A DNA stretch of 64,000 nucleotides. Source: Casuarina equisetifolia (lineage: Eukaryota; Streptophyta; Magnoliopsida; Fagales; Casuarinaceae). The stretch lies in contig CM052355.1 in the NCBI GenBank assembly GCA_028551475.1, forward strand, positions 29,849,580 through 29,913,579, read 5' to 3'. Made by a program: the position numbers and the translations under genes. Shown piece after piece: positions 1-10,119 of the stretch. Under the pieces are notes generated by a model. It was not told the origin of the DNA and searched no databases. It was given only the letters and a program-made list of their open reading frames with translations. How positions within the stretch are numbered: position 1 is the stretch's first letter; every line of letters starts with the position of its first letter.

Positions 1-579
1 CATTGGATGACTAGTTTGTCATGACCGACTTTTTACAACAGAGAGAATGGTACATTGGCTCCCTACAATTAATATATATTGTAACTTTTGTCAGTCTCAA
101 GTAGAAAATATGAGTCATCTTTTCTTTGAATGTCCAAACACAATGTTGATTTCGAAGAGTATCCTTGTTCAAAATGGAATTCCACGTCATATTGGAGGAT
201 GGAATGAAGAATTACAATGGATGATCAAAGTAACTAAAGGTAAAAATTTGGCTGCTAAGCTTTTTAAAATATTATTTTTAGCGTGTATTTATTGCTTATG
301 GGCAAAACGAAATAGAAAAAGATTTCAGAGTAAACTAATTGATATTCCAATATTGTTGGCTAGAATAAGAAAAATTGTACGAGGGAGAGCTTCTTTGTTT
401 CAAAATATTAAACCCTCACAAAAAAATGTTTTTCTGAATGAGATTTGGAGGCTTCCAACTTCTATTTTCTCTTACTCTTAGTTTTTTGGGAATTTTTTAT
501 AATACTGGGGTATGCCCCTATGCTTTTGTACATTACATTTATTAATGCAACTTACCTTAAAACCAAAAAAGAAAAAAAA
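1..579 (+). mobile_element. LINE (L1-type) 3' end, truncated by window edge
   Basis: The frame at 47-481 reads the C-terminal tail of a plant L1-type LINE ORF2, including the zinc-binding zf-RVT segment (CNFC, then a SHLFFECP stretch), followed by the conserved basic tail with RNRKRFQSK and the RGRASLFQNIK motif. It ends in a stop at 479-481, an untranslated stretch and an A-rich tail at about 561-579. Translation matches the tail of the longer LINE at 23251-24650, so the family assignment is secure. This copy is the mirror image of the LINE at 21211-22210 and belongs to the left inverted-repeat arm; its 5' part lies outside the window. It lacks the catalytic part of reverse transcriptase here. 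Confidence 0.85.
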
Positions 580-632
580 GGCAAAGACGTAATTGTAAGG
601 GATGCGCAGGGAGGCAAAGACGTAATTGTAAG
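580..632. repeat. 33-bp tandem duplication beside LINE tail
   Basis: GGCAAAGACGTAATTGTAAG occurs at 580 and again at 613, separated by GGATGCGCAGGGA. The right inverted-repeat arm has only one copy next to its LINE tail, so this duplication arose, or was lost, after the arms were made. Confidence 0.75.
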
Positions 633-774
633 TCCAAGGTTGTCAGCATTTACTGCAGGGTACCATATAATGAGTGTTTTGTGCTAGGAAAGGAATTTAT
701 TAACCAAAATAATTTTTTTTATAGTAGTCACAGTCCATATACTTAACAACTATTAAACGGTTAAAGTTCTTCAA

Positions 775-1215
775 TTGTCACGTCCACTTCTCCACATCAG
801 CAATCCACGCAAATGCCATGTCAGCGGCCCCATGACATCGTGGCGTCATCTTCTTCCGCGCTACCAGTTTAAGGTAAATGCATCTCCTTCCTCTTCCGCG
901 CCAAATTCTCTCCCCAGTAGACAGATTCCTTTCCCTATCAAGACGCCCAAAACGGAAATCGCAAGGTCTTCTCTAAGACTAAGACGTATAGGGGAAGATT
1001 TTTCCCTTCTTAAACCGTCGAATCTCCCCTCAACACAACAGGAAAAATCTTCGTCAGTCATCAAAGGAAAATCCTCTACGATGTCGTATGAGAAATTTCT
1101 TCCCCACGATCAAGCACTTCCTGCCTTACAGAAACGAGCAGTTCCTGCGTCCTGAAATGGGAATCACGACAGCCTTTGCCTTCCTTGTTTGGTTATAACC
1201 CTAGATTAGGCCTAT
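775..1215 (+). pseudogene. IscA-like gene leader/first exon, left-arm copy
   Basis: This block is homologous to the 5' region of the IscA-like pseudogenes at 5537-6030 (minus) and 59240-60455 (plus). Shared landmarks are the repeated CAGTTTAAGGNAAATGCATC element, the segment reading IKTPKTEIARSS in one frame, and a downstream block ending near CCTAGATTAG. In this copy an open frame runs from 775 to 1155, but it is not conserved as a protein in the other copies, so the block is better seen as promoter, leader and first-exon DNA. The IscA body exon is absent; the sequence passes into AT-rich DNA after about 1217. Mirror copy at 20640-21060. Identity as an IscA leader rests only on linkage in the 59-60 kb copy. 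Confidence 0.6.
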
Positions 1216-2695
1216 AAAATGTAATGTTATTTTGCACTTTATGATTATGCAAAGAAGTAACTTTTTCAGTACAATTCTCGATTTCTATCTCGCCTCTCAA
1301 AGGACATATTACTATATGACGAACTCTATCCAGAGGGATGAAAAAAAGGAAAATTTGGAGTTCATAGATGGCTTGAATTGATGGAAAGATCTAATAAATA
1401 ACATAAGTATCTAAATATTAAGATTTCTATTTTTTCAATTTTTATATAAATCAGCCTCCACAATCAAAGAATGTAATCTATTTCGGTTGGCTAATACCCT
1501 ATTTATTCCGTAATACAACCTCTTAAAATAACGATTGATTACAGAAAACTGCCCAAATCGAAGTAAACGAATATTTCAAATTCAAAATCTCAAAACCAAG
1601 CAAAAGAAAGCATGTGCTTATAATTGACATTTATGAAATGGTGAGATACAAAATAAATTCTAGTTTCAGCTACATTTTCTGCGTTTTAGACACAAATGCT
1701 GACTTGTGTAAAGAGTGCTAAAATCATGCGAAGAACAAAAAGTAAGCAGTTGGTGAGAAGTCAAAGAGCTGGTTTGCAATGGTGGCTCTAAGGGAAGCTG
1801 CGCTGACGGCTGATTTTCTCGCTGATGGAACTGTTTCAGATACGTCGTATGATGTGGTTATTTCTTTCCCATAGGCATTATCATTTATTGTGTCAATCTT
1901 GGTATTTTGAGAATTATAACATTGTGTAAAATAGGAACTTATTTATGTCTATTTTTTGTAATATTCTTTCCTAAGTTGTACAAAGCTTATGTATTATAAA
2001 TCAGACTATGTATAATAGGTCCATAACAGTGAATACACAACAAAGTTTTTCCAAGTTCTCTGTTTTCATTCTTCTTTTCCTTCCTTTTCACCTCCTTGCA
2101 GGAATGTGTACATGTATTATAGTTGTATAGGTCAGCTCACTTAGTATAGGTAAGTGCACGTACGTGTGAATACATAGGTACTTGGCACCGATTTGAAGGG
2201 CATCAAAAGGGAGAGGGGTATAGAATTGTAGACTATTTAAAGGGCTAGAAAAGTAAAAGGGGAATAAAACAACTAGGGGAGAGAGAGATGTTGAAGGTCG
2301 GAATAGGGCTTCTTAGTTTGAAGTTTAGAGTTCCTCCACAACTCCATTGAGAGTTTATCCACCACTGTATCATTTCCATATGTTCTTGTCCCATCAATAG
2401 CCTTCGCATCATTTAGGGCATGACATCCATTATATACTCAATATTTGTGGAAATTTTTTTCATCTTCATGCAAATAAACAGTGTGAAAGTCTAAAAGCAC
2501 CCAAAGGCTCTTAAAAGATGGAAATTTCAGCAAAAAAGAATAAAACATACTATATGGCCATAGAAGATAACAAAAATAGGTTATTATCTCTAAAGTTTAA
2601 CCAATTCATGTAAACCATAACTGTCAATAAACAGTTTTCAATCAAAAGAGAACCCCATATGCGACTGTATTTTGTTTTTTGACATTTGATTTCTT
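1216..2695. other. AT-rich non-coding stretch of the left arm
   Basis: No convincing coding frame. The stretch is repeated in inverted form at 19135-20640. A piece around 2040-2430 has LTR-like looks (short, promoter-like, CT-rich run when read on the minus strand), but I could not define ends or a target duplication. Confidence 0.5.
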
Positions 2696-2850
2696 AATTT
2701 TTTTTTATGCACACACGAGGAGAGGGAGGATGTTTCAAACCCTCATTTGGTAGACTCACAAGTTAAAGGCTCCTTAAATTTTACTATTAAGCCAAGGGAG
2801 ACACCCCCATATGCAGGAGTATTGGGTTCAATGTAGGACATGGAAGTTCT
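2696..2850 (-). mobile_element. tRNA-derived SINE
   Basis: On the minus strand it shows a pol III A-box-like TTGGCTTAATGGT, a B-box-like GGGTTTGAAAC about 50 bp later, a CT-rich segment and a GTGTGTGCATAAAAAA tail. This is the layout of plant tRNA-derived SINEs. It is the mirror copy of the SINE at 19005-19131, and resembles the elements at 59749-59835 and 59957-60185, which share the CTCTCTC and GTG(T/C)GTGCATTAAAA 3' end. The exact 5' end was not fixed. Confidence 0.65.
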
Positions 2851-3677
2851 CGTGTATTTCCACTAAAAGTATGGAAATTGAGGCTACAGAAGTCATTGGT
2901 CAAATTCTATGAGGAGAAAAAAGAAACTGCTCTAATACCTTGTGACAAAAAATAAAATGAGAAAAGAAAGAAAACATCCAAGAGACAAGAAAACGTTGGA
3001 AATTCAATTTGTTCAAACATAACACTTGCCATACCATTTGCCATTTGAAGACACCTATGATTCTATGGTGGAATAAATTTATTTTTACGTGCAATATTCT
3101 TTATCTACTGCATATCATTTAGAGATTTTGTGAAACACTTGTTCCAGTTTAATAGGCCAAGTAACAGTCTATAAAGGAAAAAAGTAAAAGATTTATGCAC
3201 CCATGCCCAGTCGTCAAGCTTGATTTGCTCGTAAAGTGATTTAATAATTGCGAAACACCGAATGTTGGTACTGAGCACGTGAATGATAATTAGGAGGAAA
3301 GACACTAATAGTGTAAGGGCGACAAACAGGGAGAGAGAGGCAGAGAGACAATGGTAGTGAGACAGCGAAAAAGAGAGAGCCAGGTGAGGGCAATAGTGAG
3401 AAAGAAAAAAAGAAATTGCCCATGCCCTTGCACATTTCATCTTCTACCTCTCCATGCCCTTCCATAACCAATGCCTCTCCTAAGAACCTCCCTTTCATAC
3501 TCATATTAAGCTTCTTGGATGGCCATAGAGAGAATAGAAAATAAAAGACAAAAAATTAAAAGCTCAAAACATATATCATTAACTACATATCCACCACAAA
3601 AGTACCAAGTCCAATTAACTACAAATTACTTTCCTACCTAATTTCACCTAGGCACGCCCCTTCGTGGTAGCAAATCC
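2851..3677. other. Inner part of left arm, no secure gene
   Basis: Overlapping minus-strand frames at 3105-3440 and 3241-3504 reappear in the right arm (18324-18684), but only because the DNA is duplicated; their composition (Ser/Leu-rich, low complexity) does not suggest a protein. Read on the minus strand, the piece at about 3490-3600 is a diverged relative of the plus-strand DNA at 4240-4350. Confidence 0.5.
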
Positions 3678-3694
3678 TTCTCTATCGGTAAGGA

Positions 3695-3955
3695 GATTGA
3701 AAAACTGATATCCTATGTTGTTAAGGAAGTCCTGACAGTCTTGACACTATATGCTAATGAAATCCGCACACTCAGTGCACTATATGCCAAGGAAGTCCTG
3801 GCAGTCTTGACACTATATGCTAATGAAATCCGTACACTCAGTGCACCATATGCCAAGGAAGTCTTGGCAGTCTTGGTAATGTATGCCAAGAAAATCCTCA
3901 CATTCTTGGTTCAGTTAGCCAATGACATTAAGGGAGTTTTGTTACTGCTAAGCTA
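3695..3955 (+). other. Short hydrophobic ORF of 22-residue repeats
   Basis: The frame carries 66-bp (22-residue) repeats: EVLTVLTLYANEIRTLSALY, then EVLAVLTLYANEIRTLSAPY, then a diverged third unit ending in KKILTFLVQLANDIKGVL. Each unit alternates a hydrophobic helix with a small charged pair (KE, NE, KK), so the peptide would be a repeated amphipathic or membrane-inserting helix. It stops at 3953-3955. The DNA is homologous, in the same orientation, to 17690-18010, where the frame is longer. No known family recognised; it could be a relic of a larger gene or of a repeat. Expression is unproven. Confidence 0.4.
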
Positions 3956-4480
3956 GACAGCCGTAGTACTGGTTATTGTAGTCTGGTTTGTGATGCTTGG
4001 TTTGTATGTTTGGATGTGTTACACCACTGGGAAGTTGCTGTGAGCTGTTGGTAGTTGCTACTAAAGAAGGCCAAAGTTGCTGCCAAGAAGGAATGAGACC
4101 AGAGTTTGCTGTGGAGAAGATGCGTGGAGTTAAGTATTAAGCTGTAAATAAATTCATTATCGGTTGGACTACTTTTTGTGGTGAATTTGTGCTTAAACTG
4201 TGGGTTCGGTTTTTGAATATATATGATATATGTTTTTGAGTTTTAAATTTTTTGTGTTCTATTTTCTCTTTGGGGCCGTCCAAGAGGTTAACCTGGGTAT
4301 GGAATGGCTGTTTTCAAGGGGCTGGTAATGGAAGGGTGCGGGGAAGAAGGGAAGAAGAAGGGGCTGTGGCGGGGGTTGTTTTATCAAATAGCATTGTACT
4401 TGCATACAAAACATGCCAAAAAGCTTGTAAGAATAGACGGTGAGAGACAAAAACAAAGGAGAGCATTATTGTCAAAGCGT
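3956..4480 (+). other. Diverged direct copy of 18010-18400
   Basis: Landmarks shared with the other copy include the GTTGCTACTAAAGAAGGC and GTTGCTGCCAAGAAGGA motifs and the TCCAAGAGGTTAACCTGGGTATG segment (TCCAAGAAGCTTAATATGAGTATG in the other copy). No supported gene; the small frames here do not stay open in the relative. Confidence 0.45.
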
Positions 4481-4630
4481 GTGAGTGGAACCGTAGGAGG
4501 ACGTGGAGAAATTTCAGGAGTAAAGGAATAAATAAAAAAAATAATATTGATATTCGACAACACTACGAAACGTAAGCTGTGATAAACCGTTGGATTAACA
4601 GAACAAAGTTCTCCCAAAAAACATGTATCA
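4480..4630 (+). repeat. Dispersed direct repeat (partner at 9355-9520)
   Basis: Both copies contain GGAACCGTAGGAGGACGTGG followed by GAGAAATTTCAGGAGTAAA and then a similar AT-rich tail ending near an ACATGTA motif. Non-coding as far as can be seen; it marks a local duplication about 4.9 kb apart. Confidence 0.75.
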
Positions 4631-4631
4631 G

Positions 4632-4876
4632 AGTGGGGTCATCTAGCAGGAAAAAAGTGATTTAGAAATCCCAATATGTCCAACAAGTGCTTTGGTCAAT
4701 ACATAAACCCCCAGAGTTATTTAAACAGGATAAAAACTTGGATCAATACATAAATTGCTTTAAGTTACTGAAACAGGATAAAAATTTAGGCTGAAAAATG
4801 AGAAAGGAAGGACAGACCAGTCATAAGGTCACGAAGGAAAGCTATCTAAATATAAACATGACTGAGACTGAGCCTC
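4632..4876 (-). repeat. Dispersed inverted repeat (partner at 49579-49800)
   Basis: Read on the minus strand this segment, including two internal repeats of an element reading TATCCTGTTTAANTAACTT, matches 49579-49800 on the plus strand. It also keeps its neighbour: the unidentified gene fragment at 4878-5215 corresponds to the one at 49027-49265, but with a host fragment (49275-49575) present in between only in the 49-kb copy. Confidence 0.75.
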
Positions 4877-4877
4877 A

Positions 4878-5215
4878 TCAGTCAGTTGAGGATAGTCCTT
4901 TAGTCTTGGGCAACGTAACCTCGGAAGACTGACTAGCACCATCACTAGCATATGGGTCTTCAAATTCTTCCTCATAGCAGTGCCTATTCGTAGGGAGTTT
5001 AGACACACTTCGGGACTGATGGCTTTTCTCCGCAACTTGCTTTCCGAATGGCTTCTTCACACTTCCAGAAGCATTACTTCCATCAGACAGGGTTTTTGGC
5101 TTTTGATTTGTAAGAGGATCGTTTGGCCTTTTGCTATGGTGATGAGTATAAGCCCTCTGCGACTTTGCAGATCCTCACATCCATTACACGCTACTGTATG
5201 CGTTCAAGCACACTG
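4878..5215 (-). pseudogene. Unidentified host gene fragment (RVMDV family), copy 1
   Basis: On the minus strand the DNA reads RVMDV near 5200, then through at least one frameshift and a stop to KKPFGKQVAEKS, a KLPTNRHCYEEEFEDPYAS segment and a Ser-rich C-terminus with a stop at about 4878. The paralogue at 49027-49265 reads KRVMDVTALEKLKRAHRQHH and later GPLGKKVMVKS and YEEETEDLYA, so both descend from one coding gene with a basic N-terminal part and an acidic C-terminal part. I do not recognise the family; a basic chromatin or nucleolar protein would fit the composition but this is a guess. Both copies are broken. Confidence 0.5.
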
Positions 5216-5460
5216 TTTCTTGAAATTTGGACTCCCCCCTGCAACATACACACCTAAGAATTACAAACAGAACATATTGGACGTACTGGTGTTTGCTAAG
5301 AACTAAAATTCCTCTCTCTAAAAAGAGACAGAGATGTAATCTTTTAACTCTTCTATAAACCAGTCCCAAGCAGTAGCTAATTGTTCAAATTAGGCTTGAC
5401 GGTAAGATTACTGGAATGAGCTAAATGCAAATATCTCCTCGGATTAGTATTAAAAGGAAG
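5195..5460. repeat. Direct duplication, first copy (partner 6480-6705)
   Basis: Both copies run from GCTACTGTA through AAGCACACTGTTT, CCCCTGCAACATAC and CTTGACGGTAAGAT to GGAATGAGCTAAAT. They flank the IscA/KARI-like pseudogene pair on both sides, so the pair sits between direct repeats about 1.3 kb apart. Some of the DNA on the left overlaps the 5' end of the RVMDV-family fragment. Confidence 0.8.
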
Positions 5461-5536
5461 AATTCTTGAGTTAGTATTTGTAAGCGGTTCACAGATACTC
5501 ACATGCGGGCTCATTACTGTAAGCACATATCTCGGG

Positions 5537-6030
5537 TTACATTCTACATAGACCAACATTGAACTGCAAAAACAGTGTCAAAACTTTCACGGACCTGAGT
5601 TTGTCGTCTACCAAATCCATCTCGGTTCCTACAACATGCATCAATGCCTTGGGCTTGATCAGTATCTTCCCTTGTACGTGGGAAAATTCGACCGTTTAAG
5701 GAGAGGGAAAAATCTTCCCTTGTACGTCGCGGTCTTGGTTTGGAGAAGACCTTGCGATTTCCATTTTGGGCGTCTTGATGAGGGGATGAATCTGAGCGTT
5801 TTCCAGGCGAGGTGCGACGCTGTCTGCTGGAGAGACAAACTCGCGCGGAAGAGGAGGGAGATGCATTTTCCTTAAACTGGTTGCAGGTGAGATGCATTTT
5901 CCTTGAACTGGTGGAGAGAGAAGCGCGCACAGCGGAAGAAGACGACGGCACGGTGTCACGCTGACGTGGAACTCATGCGTGGATTAGTGAGTCCACGTGA
6001 CAGAGATGATGTGGAGAAGTGGACGTGGCA
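5537..6030 (-). pseudogene. ISCA: IscA-like iron-sulfur scaffold pseudogene, deleted copy
   Basis: On the minus strand the last part (about 5664 down to 5537) reads ILIKPKALMHVVGTEMDL and then VDDKLRS, the hallmark of mitochondrial IscA1-type A-type carrier proteins, whose family sequence is close to KALMHVIGTKMDFVDDKLRS. The cysteine-bearing C-terminus (CGCGES in the family) is replaced by CRM and a stop, so cluster binding would be lost. Upstream is the shared leader (5665-6030), joined directly to the body exon at GAAGAT, removing the intron seen in the 59-60 kb copy. A KARI-like pseudogene starts divergently at 6213, with the shared spacer between. Identity as an IscA relative is strong; function is not expected. 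Confidence 0.75.
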
Positions 6031-6212
6031 GTTGAAGGACTTTAATCGTTTCGTAGTTGTTAAGTATTATGGACTATGACTAAACCCTAAACCCTGCAAT
6101 AAATGTTGATAACGTTAGACTTAGGTCCCGAGCCAAGTGGTCGATTAATTAGCCTTTTTCTTTTGCCCTTTTTTTTTTCCTTTTCTTTTTTTTAATAATT
6201 AATCCCTAAACA
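6031..6212. promoter_or_regulatory. Shared spacer of divergent ISCA/KARI pair with telo-box
   Basis: The spacer contains AAACCCTAAACCCT at 6082-6095. Telo-box motifs of this type are known in promoters of plant housekeeping and translation genes. The same spacer, with the telo-box in the mirrored orientation, lies at 59050-59240 between another KARI/IscA pair, which supports an ancestral bidirectional promoter. No TATA box was assigned. Confidence 0.5.
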
Positions 6213-6460
6213 TGGGTAAAAACACCTCGAAAAAGGAAGTGCGGTCATTAACATTGGTTTCGATCAAGCCTCTGGCTTCGCTTGACTTCGAGAAGGAGTT
6301 CTTCGAAAAGGAGAATTTCAAGCTCGATGGCCACAAGGAGGTATTTGATTCTGATCCTGATTTGTTTCCTTTACTTTCGGAAGTGTTCAAGAGGATTAAG
6401 TAGATTAGTGATATTGGCTGGAATTTCTAGGTAGATAGGTTCCTGTCAATCTTATCTTTG
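6213..6460 (+). pseudogene. KARI: Ketol-acid reductoisomerase (KARI) N-terminal pseudogene, deleted copy
   Basis: KARI is the plastid enzyme that isomerises and reduces acetohydroxy acids in branched-chain amino-acid synthesis. The frame reads LVSIKPLASLDFEKEFFEKE, then LDGHKE, then DLFPLLSEVFKRIK, a stop, and ISDIGWNF. This follows the plant family ([47 protein letters not shown]) up to the start of the NADPH-binding fold. Most of intron 1 and the YIVRGG codons were removed by a deletion between two GATTT motifs, which leaves an accidental continuous frame. The transit-peptide region is also deleted compared with the copy at 58763-58984. No downstream exons follow. Clearly nonfunctional. Confidence 0.8.
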
Positions 6461-6479
6461 AATTAAGTAAATGATTAAA

Positions 6480-6705
6480 AGCTACTGTACACGTCCAAGC
6501 ACACTGTTTTTTGACATTTCGACTCCCCCTGCAACATACTCACCTAGGAATTACAAATATAACATAGAACTAAAATCCCTCTCTCTACAAAGAAATCTTT
6601 TAACTCTTCTATAAGCCAGTCCTATGCAGTAGCTAACTTTTTCAAATTAGTCTTGACGGTAAGATTTCTGGAATGAGCTAAATAAAAATATCTTCTCAGG
6701 AAAAT
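6480..6705. repeat. Direct duplication, second copy (partner 5195-5460)
   Basis: See the features shared with 5195-5460. Immediately after it (6700-6790) the DNA matches 63120-63240 in reverse complement, so the duplicated block extends into DNA that is found elsewhere at the far right end of the window. Confidence 0.75.
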
Positions 6706-8030
6706 TCAAGATCTTCTGATTGCAGTGAGCAAGCAGATACAAAATAACTATCACAATCAGGTAAATTGGATAACTAGGAGCAATTTCTCAACATAATACC
6801 AGTCTTTCAAAGGCTAAAATAGCCAAAGAAGTTTAGATTACACCGGAAAACAGAGTAAACAAACTTTCTCTCAATCAGTTTCTAAAGGAAACAACAACAT
6901 CCAAGCTGAGAAACCACGCACTCATAAACTGAGAGCTCAAAGAAAATCAAACTAAAAATATTTCCCAGTCCGAGTCTTCCGCGGAGAAAATCTTAGCGAA
7001 CTGGAAAAAGTCAAAGCTCAACAAGACTGCAATCTCCTGCATTTAATGGAGCATCCAGGAAAATCTTTGATATAAGCTATCCAATGCCCAAATCATTCAA
7101 AAGCCAGTTGGCCCAATATGCAAACAAGCTCTAGTCGCTATTTTCCTTAAGACAGTTGACATATTATATTATACTTCATCACCCAAACTAGTTGATTCTA
7201 GAAATGAACAAGTGAGTGGCTTTATAGTAAAGAACAGAGAGCAGTGTCAAACTTAAATATCTGTTATGCCATAACCAATACCCTAGTTGATCCTTCACAT
7301 TCTAATCGTTTCTAGAAGTTGAATTGTGGTAGAAAAAAATGATAGTGTATAATAATGTTTAGATATTTTTCTGGTCATGAAATTTAATAATCTATGAAAG
7401 AAAAGAAAAATAAAAAACAAAACTCTTACATATTTTGACCTACTCAAGTGAAAAAGGACTTTTCATTCATAAAATTGATGGCAACAATAAGAAAGTAACT
7501 AATATTAGTAGGATAAAATTGATTTCAATTTGTTAGAGGTTTCAAATGCATGACTCAAAAGTTAGTCCAAAAACTTGAAGGATACTTCTTTTAATTAAGC
7601 TTTACAATAAAAAATTACACTTTGGATATGAGACTTTCATTCAATAAATACACCTTATATGCCGAGTGATATTGGGCTCAAAGTCACATGGAATAAAATA
7701 AATTTAACTTAAATTCTAATACCAAGTTAGAAGTTGAAATAATTCAAGACCATTATCAACTATAAAATGTTAACAATAATGTGTTGGTTGTCAACAATGA
7801 TAGATCATCCTCTTTGTTACCAGCAACAATAGTAGATATTCTATTATGACTGCATGAAAGTTTAATTTTGAATAATTTTAATTACTCTAAGTACGGTTTT
7901 ATATATTTTTACGTGAATAACCAAAACATTTAGAAACAAAATGGGCACAGTGAAATAAATAATACAGAAAAAGAGCTTATATCATTTTGGAGATGGGGGT
8001 AGCTGTATATTTTTCCCTAATACCGAGAAC
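6706..8030. other. AT-rich stretch without a supported gene
   Basis: Only the first 90 bases have a recognised relative (63120-63240, inverted). The remainder is AT-rich with no coding frame that I can support. Confidence 0.5.
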
Positions 8031-8032
8031 TT

Positions 8033-8250
8033 TCAACCACCCTCATACGGAACGTATCGCATACGCAGGACAAGGTTAAGTTCAAGTGCATCAATCTTGA
8101 AACATCCACTATCCTTTGCCTTTTTTGACAAAGGGGCACAACCGTTCCTTTCTTCCCCAGAAGCGCAGAATGTTGCATTTGCAGTTAAATGGTTGGACTT
8201 CCGACAACAACCATGAAGAACGCTGGCAGTGGTGACCTTTCTATTCAAAT
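8033..8250 (-). other. Unassigned 71-residue frame
   Basis: A minus-strand frame reads with Cys and Lys/Ser-rich composition (HGCCRKS, CASGEERNGC, SKKAKDSGC). The upstream side (around 8250) resembles a splice acceptor (TTTGAATAG on the minus strand), so it could be an exon of an unidentified gene, but there is no paralogue in the window and no family was recognised. Treat as weak. Confidence 0.2.
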
Positions 8251-8850
8251 ATTGAATGCAGCTACTTCATTACACCTAACGTTGAATGCCATTGTTTTCT
8301 GGCCATTTTTGGTGCGCATATCATTCAGCTACGATTACTATCTCTAATGCTTTTGGTAACTCTCACCCCATTACAAGCATCATCAGTCATCTCCAAAATT
8401 TGAAACAGTGTCTGGCAGTGTAAGTCCTCGTGCGTCTTCGTCAATTGTTTACGAAGTTCAAAGGTTTTTCAAGTCAGGGTACGTGTTTAGATATCTCGTA
8501 GTTTCCTGAAGCAGTAAAACACGTGGTTTCAGTTAAAGTTCCAAGAATGCAACTTGAGCAAAAGAAAGGAAAGAAGAAGTGTTTATTAAATTTGGTCAGA
8601 TTCGATGGGGAATTGGTTTTTTATTTTTTATTTTCTTAAATTAGAGATCACCAGGTCTTGTAGTGAGAGCATGTTACCAGCATGGGAATTTGGTGGCCTT
8701 GAAATTATTTTGGGCATGATCGGGGTATGTGTTCGACTTATCTACGGTCTCAAGCTCTCCTCAGACTCTGAAATCTATAAATGATTTGATATGTTCTCCT
8801 CTTACAGGTTCTGTGATAATTCAACAATATGTTGACATAGTCGTTTTTCT
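8251..8850. other. Non-coding, nothing recognised
   Basis: No frame of coding quality and no recognised repeat partner in the window. Confidence 0.4.
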
Positions 8851-8851
8851 T

Positions 8852-9262
8852 TGGGCATACAAAGGGATTTTTTTGCTGAATAAATAGAAATGGCTCAAGA
8901 TTTTGAGATAACCAATGCATAGGAACATCAGTTGCGGTTAAATCTATTTGAATAAGTTCTAGTGTCCAGTGCAGGGTTGGTTGCTTAATTGGAGAAAAAG
9001 AAAAAATGATTATGTGGAACTAAAGAGAAGGCTCAACGGTGCACATAAGCTATAAGCATATAAGCCCTTATAAATATTTGATTTCTAAGAAATGAAATGA
9101 AATGAAATGTTAGTTTGGGCACACAAAGCGATTTTTTTGCTGAATAAATAGAAGTGGGTGAAGATTTTGAGATAACCAATGCATAGGAACATCAGTTGCA
9201 GTTAAATATATTTGAATAAGTTCTAGTGTCCAGTGCAGGGTTGATTGTTTACTTGGAGAAAA
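8852..9262 (+). repeat. Tandem duplication, about 258-bp period
   Basis: The block from TTTGGGCATACAAAG through GATAACCAATGCATAGGAAC to GTGCAGGGTTGGTTG at about 8852-8995 recurs at about 9113-9260 with a handful of changes. The intervening DNA holds a short AAATG run (GAAATGAAATGAAATG, about 9092-9110). Confidence 0.8.
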
Positions 9263-10100
9263 GGAGAAAAGGAAGGAAAGAGGAACTAGATAATCTTACT
9301 CCTGATCAAGTACTGATCAAGAATAATACGGGGAGACGCAAAACAAATCGAGAACTGAATGGAACCGTAGGAGGACGTGGAGAAATTTCAGGAGTAAAAG
9401 AATAAATAAATAAAAATGCTGATATACGGAAAGTGTACGGAACTTAAGCTCCAAGTTGTCATAAACTGCTGGATTAAAGAACAAAATTCTCTAATATTGA
9501 TCCAGAAAACATGTAAGAATATCGTGCGTTCAATTTTGCATCACCGTGAATGCGCCAACTGATGCCAACGCCAGACACTAAGGAGTAGGAGTACTCAAAT
9601 CATTGAACTTACACGTGTGATTTTGGTGCCCCCAAAACCATTATTCCTAATGTAAGGAATATTTATTTTCTAATGAACGAACGAATCACCTTGCCTTTTG
9701 GGCAGGCATTTTAAACAAAAGCAGAAAGTTGTGAAGTACATCCTTACTTCTCGATTAATATCATTTGACAAGTTAACTTTTCCGAAGTTGTAAAAAGCAT
9801 AACTCATGAATAACATTCTCTACTAATCAACGAAGAAGAAAGAAGGGCTAATAGAAATAATCCAACAAAAGAAAAAAAAAAACTTGATCTATTGTCAAGG
9901 ATAATCTAAGAGAGAAAAAGAAATCTTGAAATAGGAGGAGTTTTAGCATTTTTTGGTGAGATTTTTAAATGAGGGCCCACTCCATCATTGAGCTAACTTC
10001 GCAACAGAAATTTCTACTTAGCTTAGCTTAGCCACATGGTATTTTCGTCACTTGGAATATTTATGGTAGCTTTTCCTTTTTCCTTTTTTTGTTCTCGTTA
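9263..10100. other. Repeat fragment plus AT-rich DNA
   Basis: Bases 9355-9520 are the partner of 4480-4630. The rest, up to the tandem array, shows no supported gene. Confidence 0.5.
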
Positions 10101-10119
10101 TATGTTCTCTATGCTCTGA

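Larger units (their letters stand above)
1..3677. repeat. Large inverted repeat, left arm (about 3.7 kb)
   Basis: The reverse complement of this stretch runs in order along 18150-21789, with only scattered substitutions and small indels. For example the 60 bases at 1381-1440 differ from the other arm by about one base. The arm holds a LINE 3' end, an IscA-like leader, a long AT-rich stretch and a SINE. The inner edge is sharp: similarity stops at GGATTTGC next to 3677 and 18150. The outer edge is not reached, because the window begins inside the arm. Spacer between arms is about 14.5 kb. Confidence 0.92.

Noticed and set aside
3241-3504. Conserved frame of the inverted repeat (also 18324-18587) as a gene
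   Set aside because: Conservation is explained by the young DNA duplication; composition is low complexity and overlaps another frame equally conserved.
5544-5951. 135-codon minus-strand frame as an intact protein
   Set aside because: It crosses leader and body exon in the wrong frame relative to the IscA-like reading, created by the intron deletion.
6081-6097. Telomere repeat tract
   Set aside because: Only about two AAACCCT units, in a promoter-like spacer; far too short for a telomeric or interstitial telomere block.
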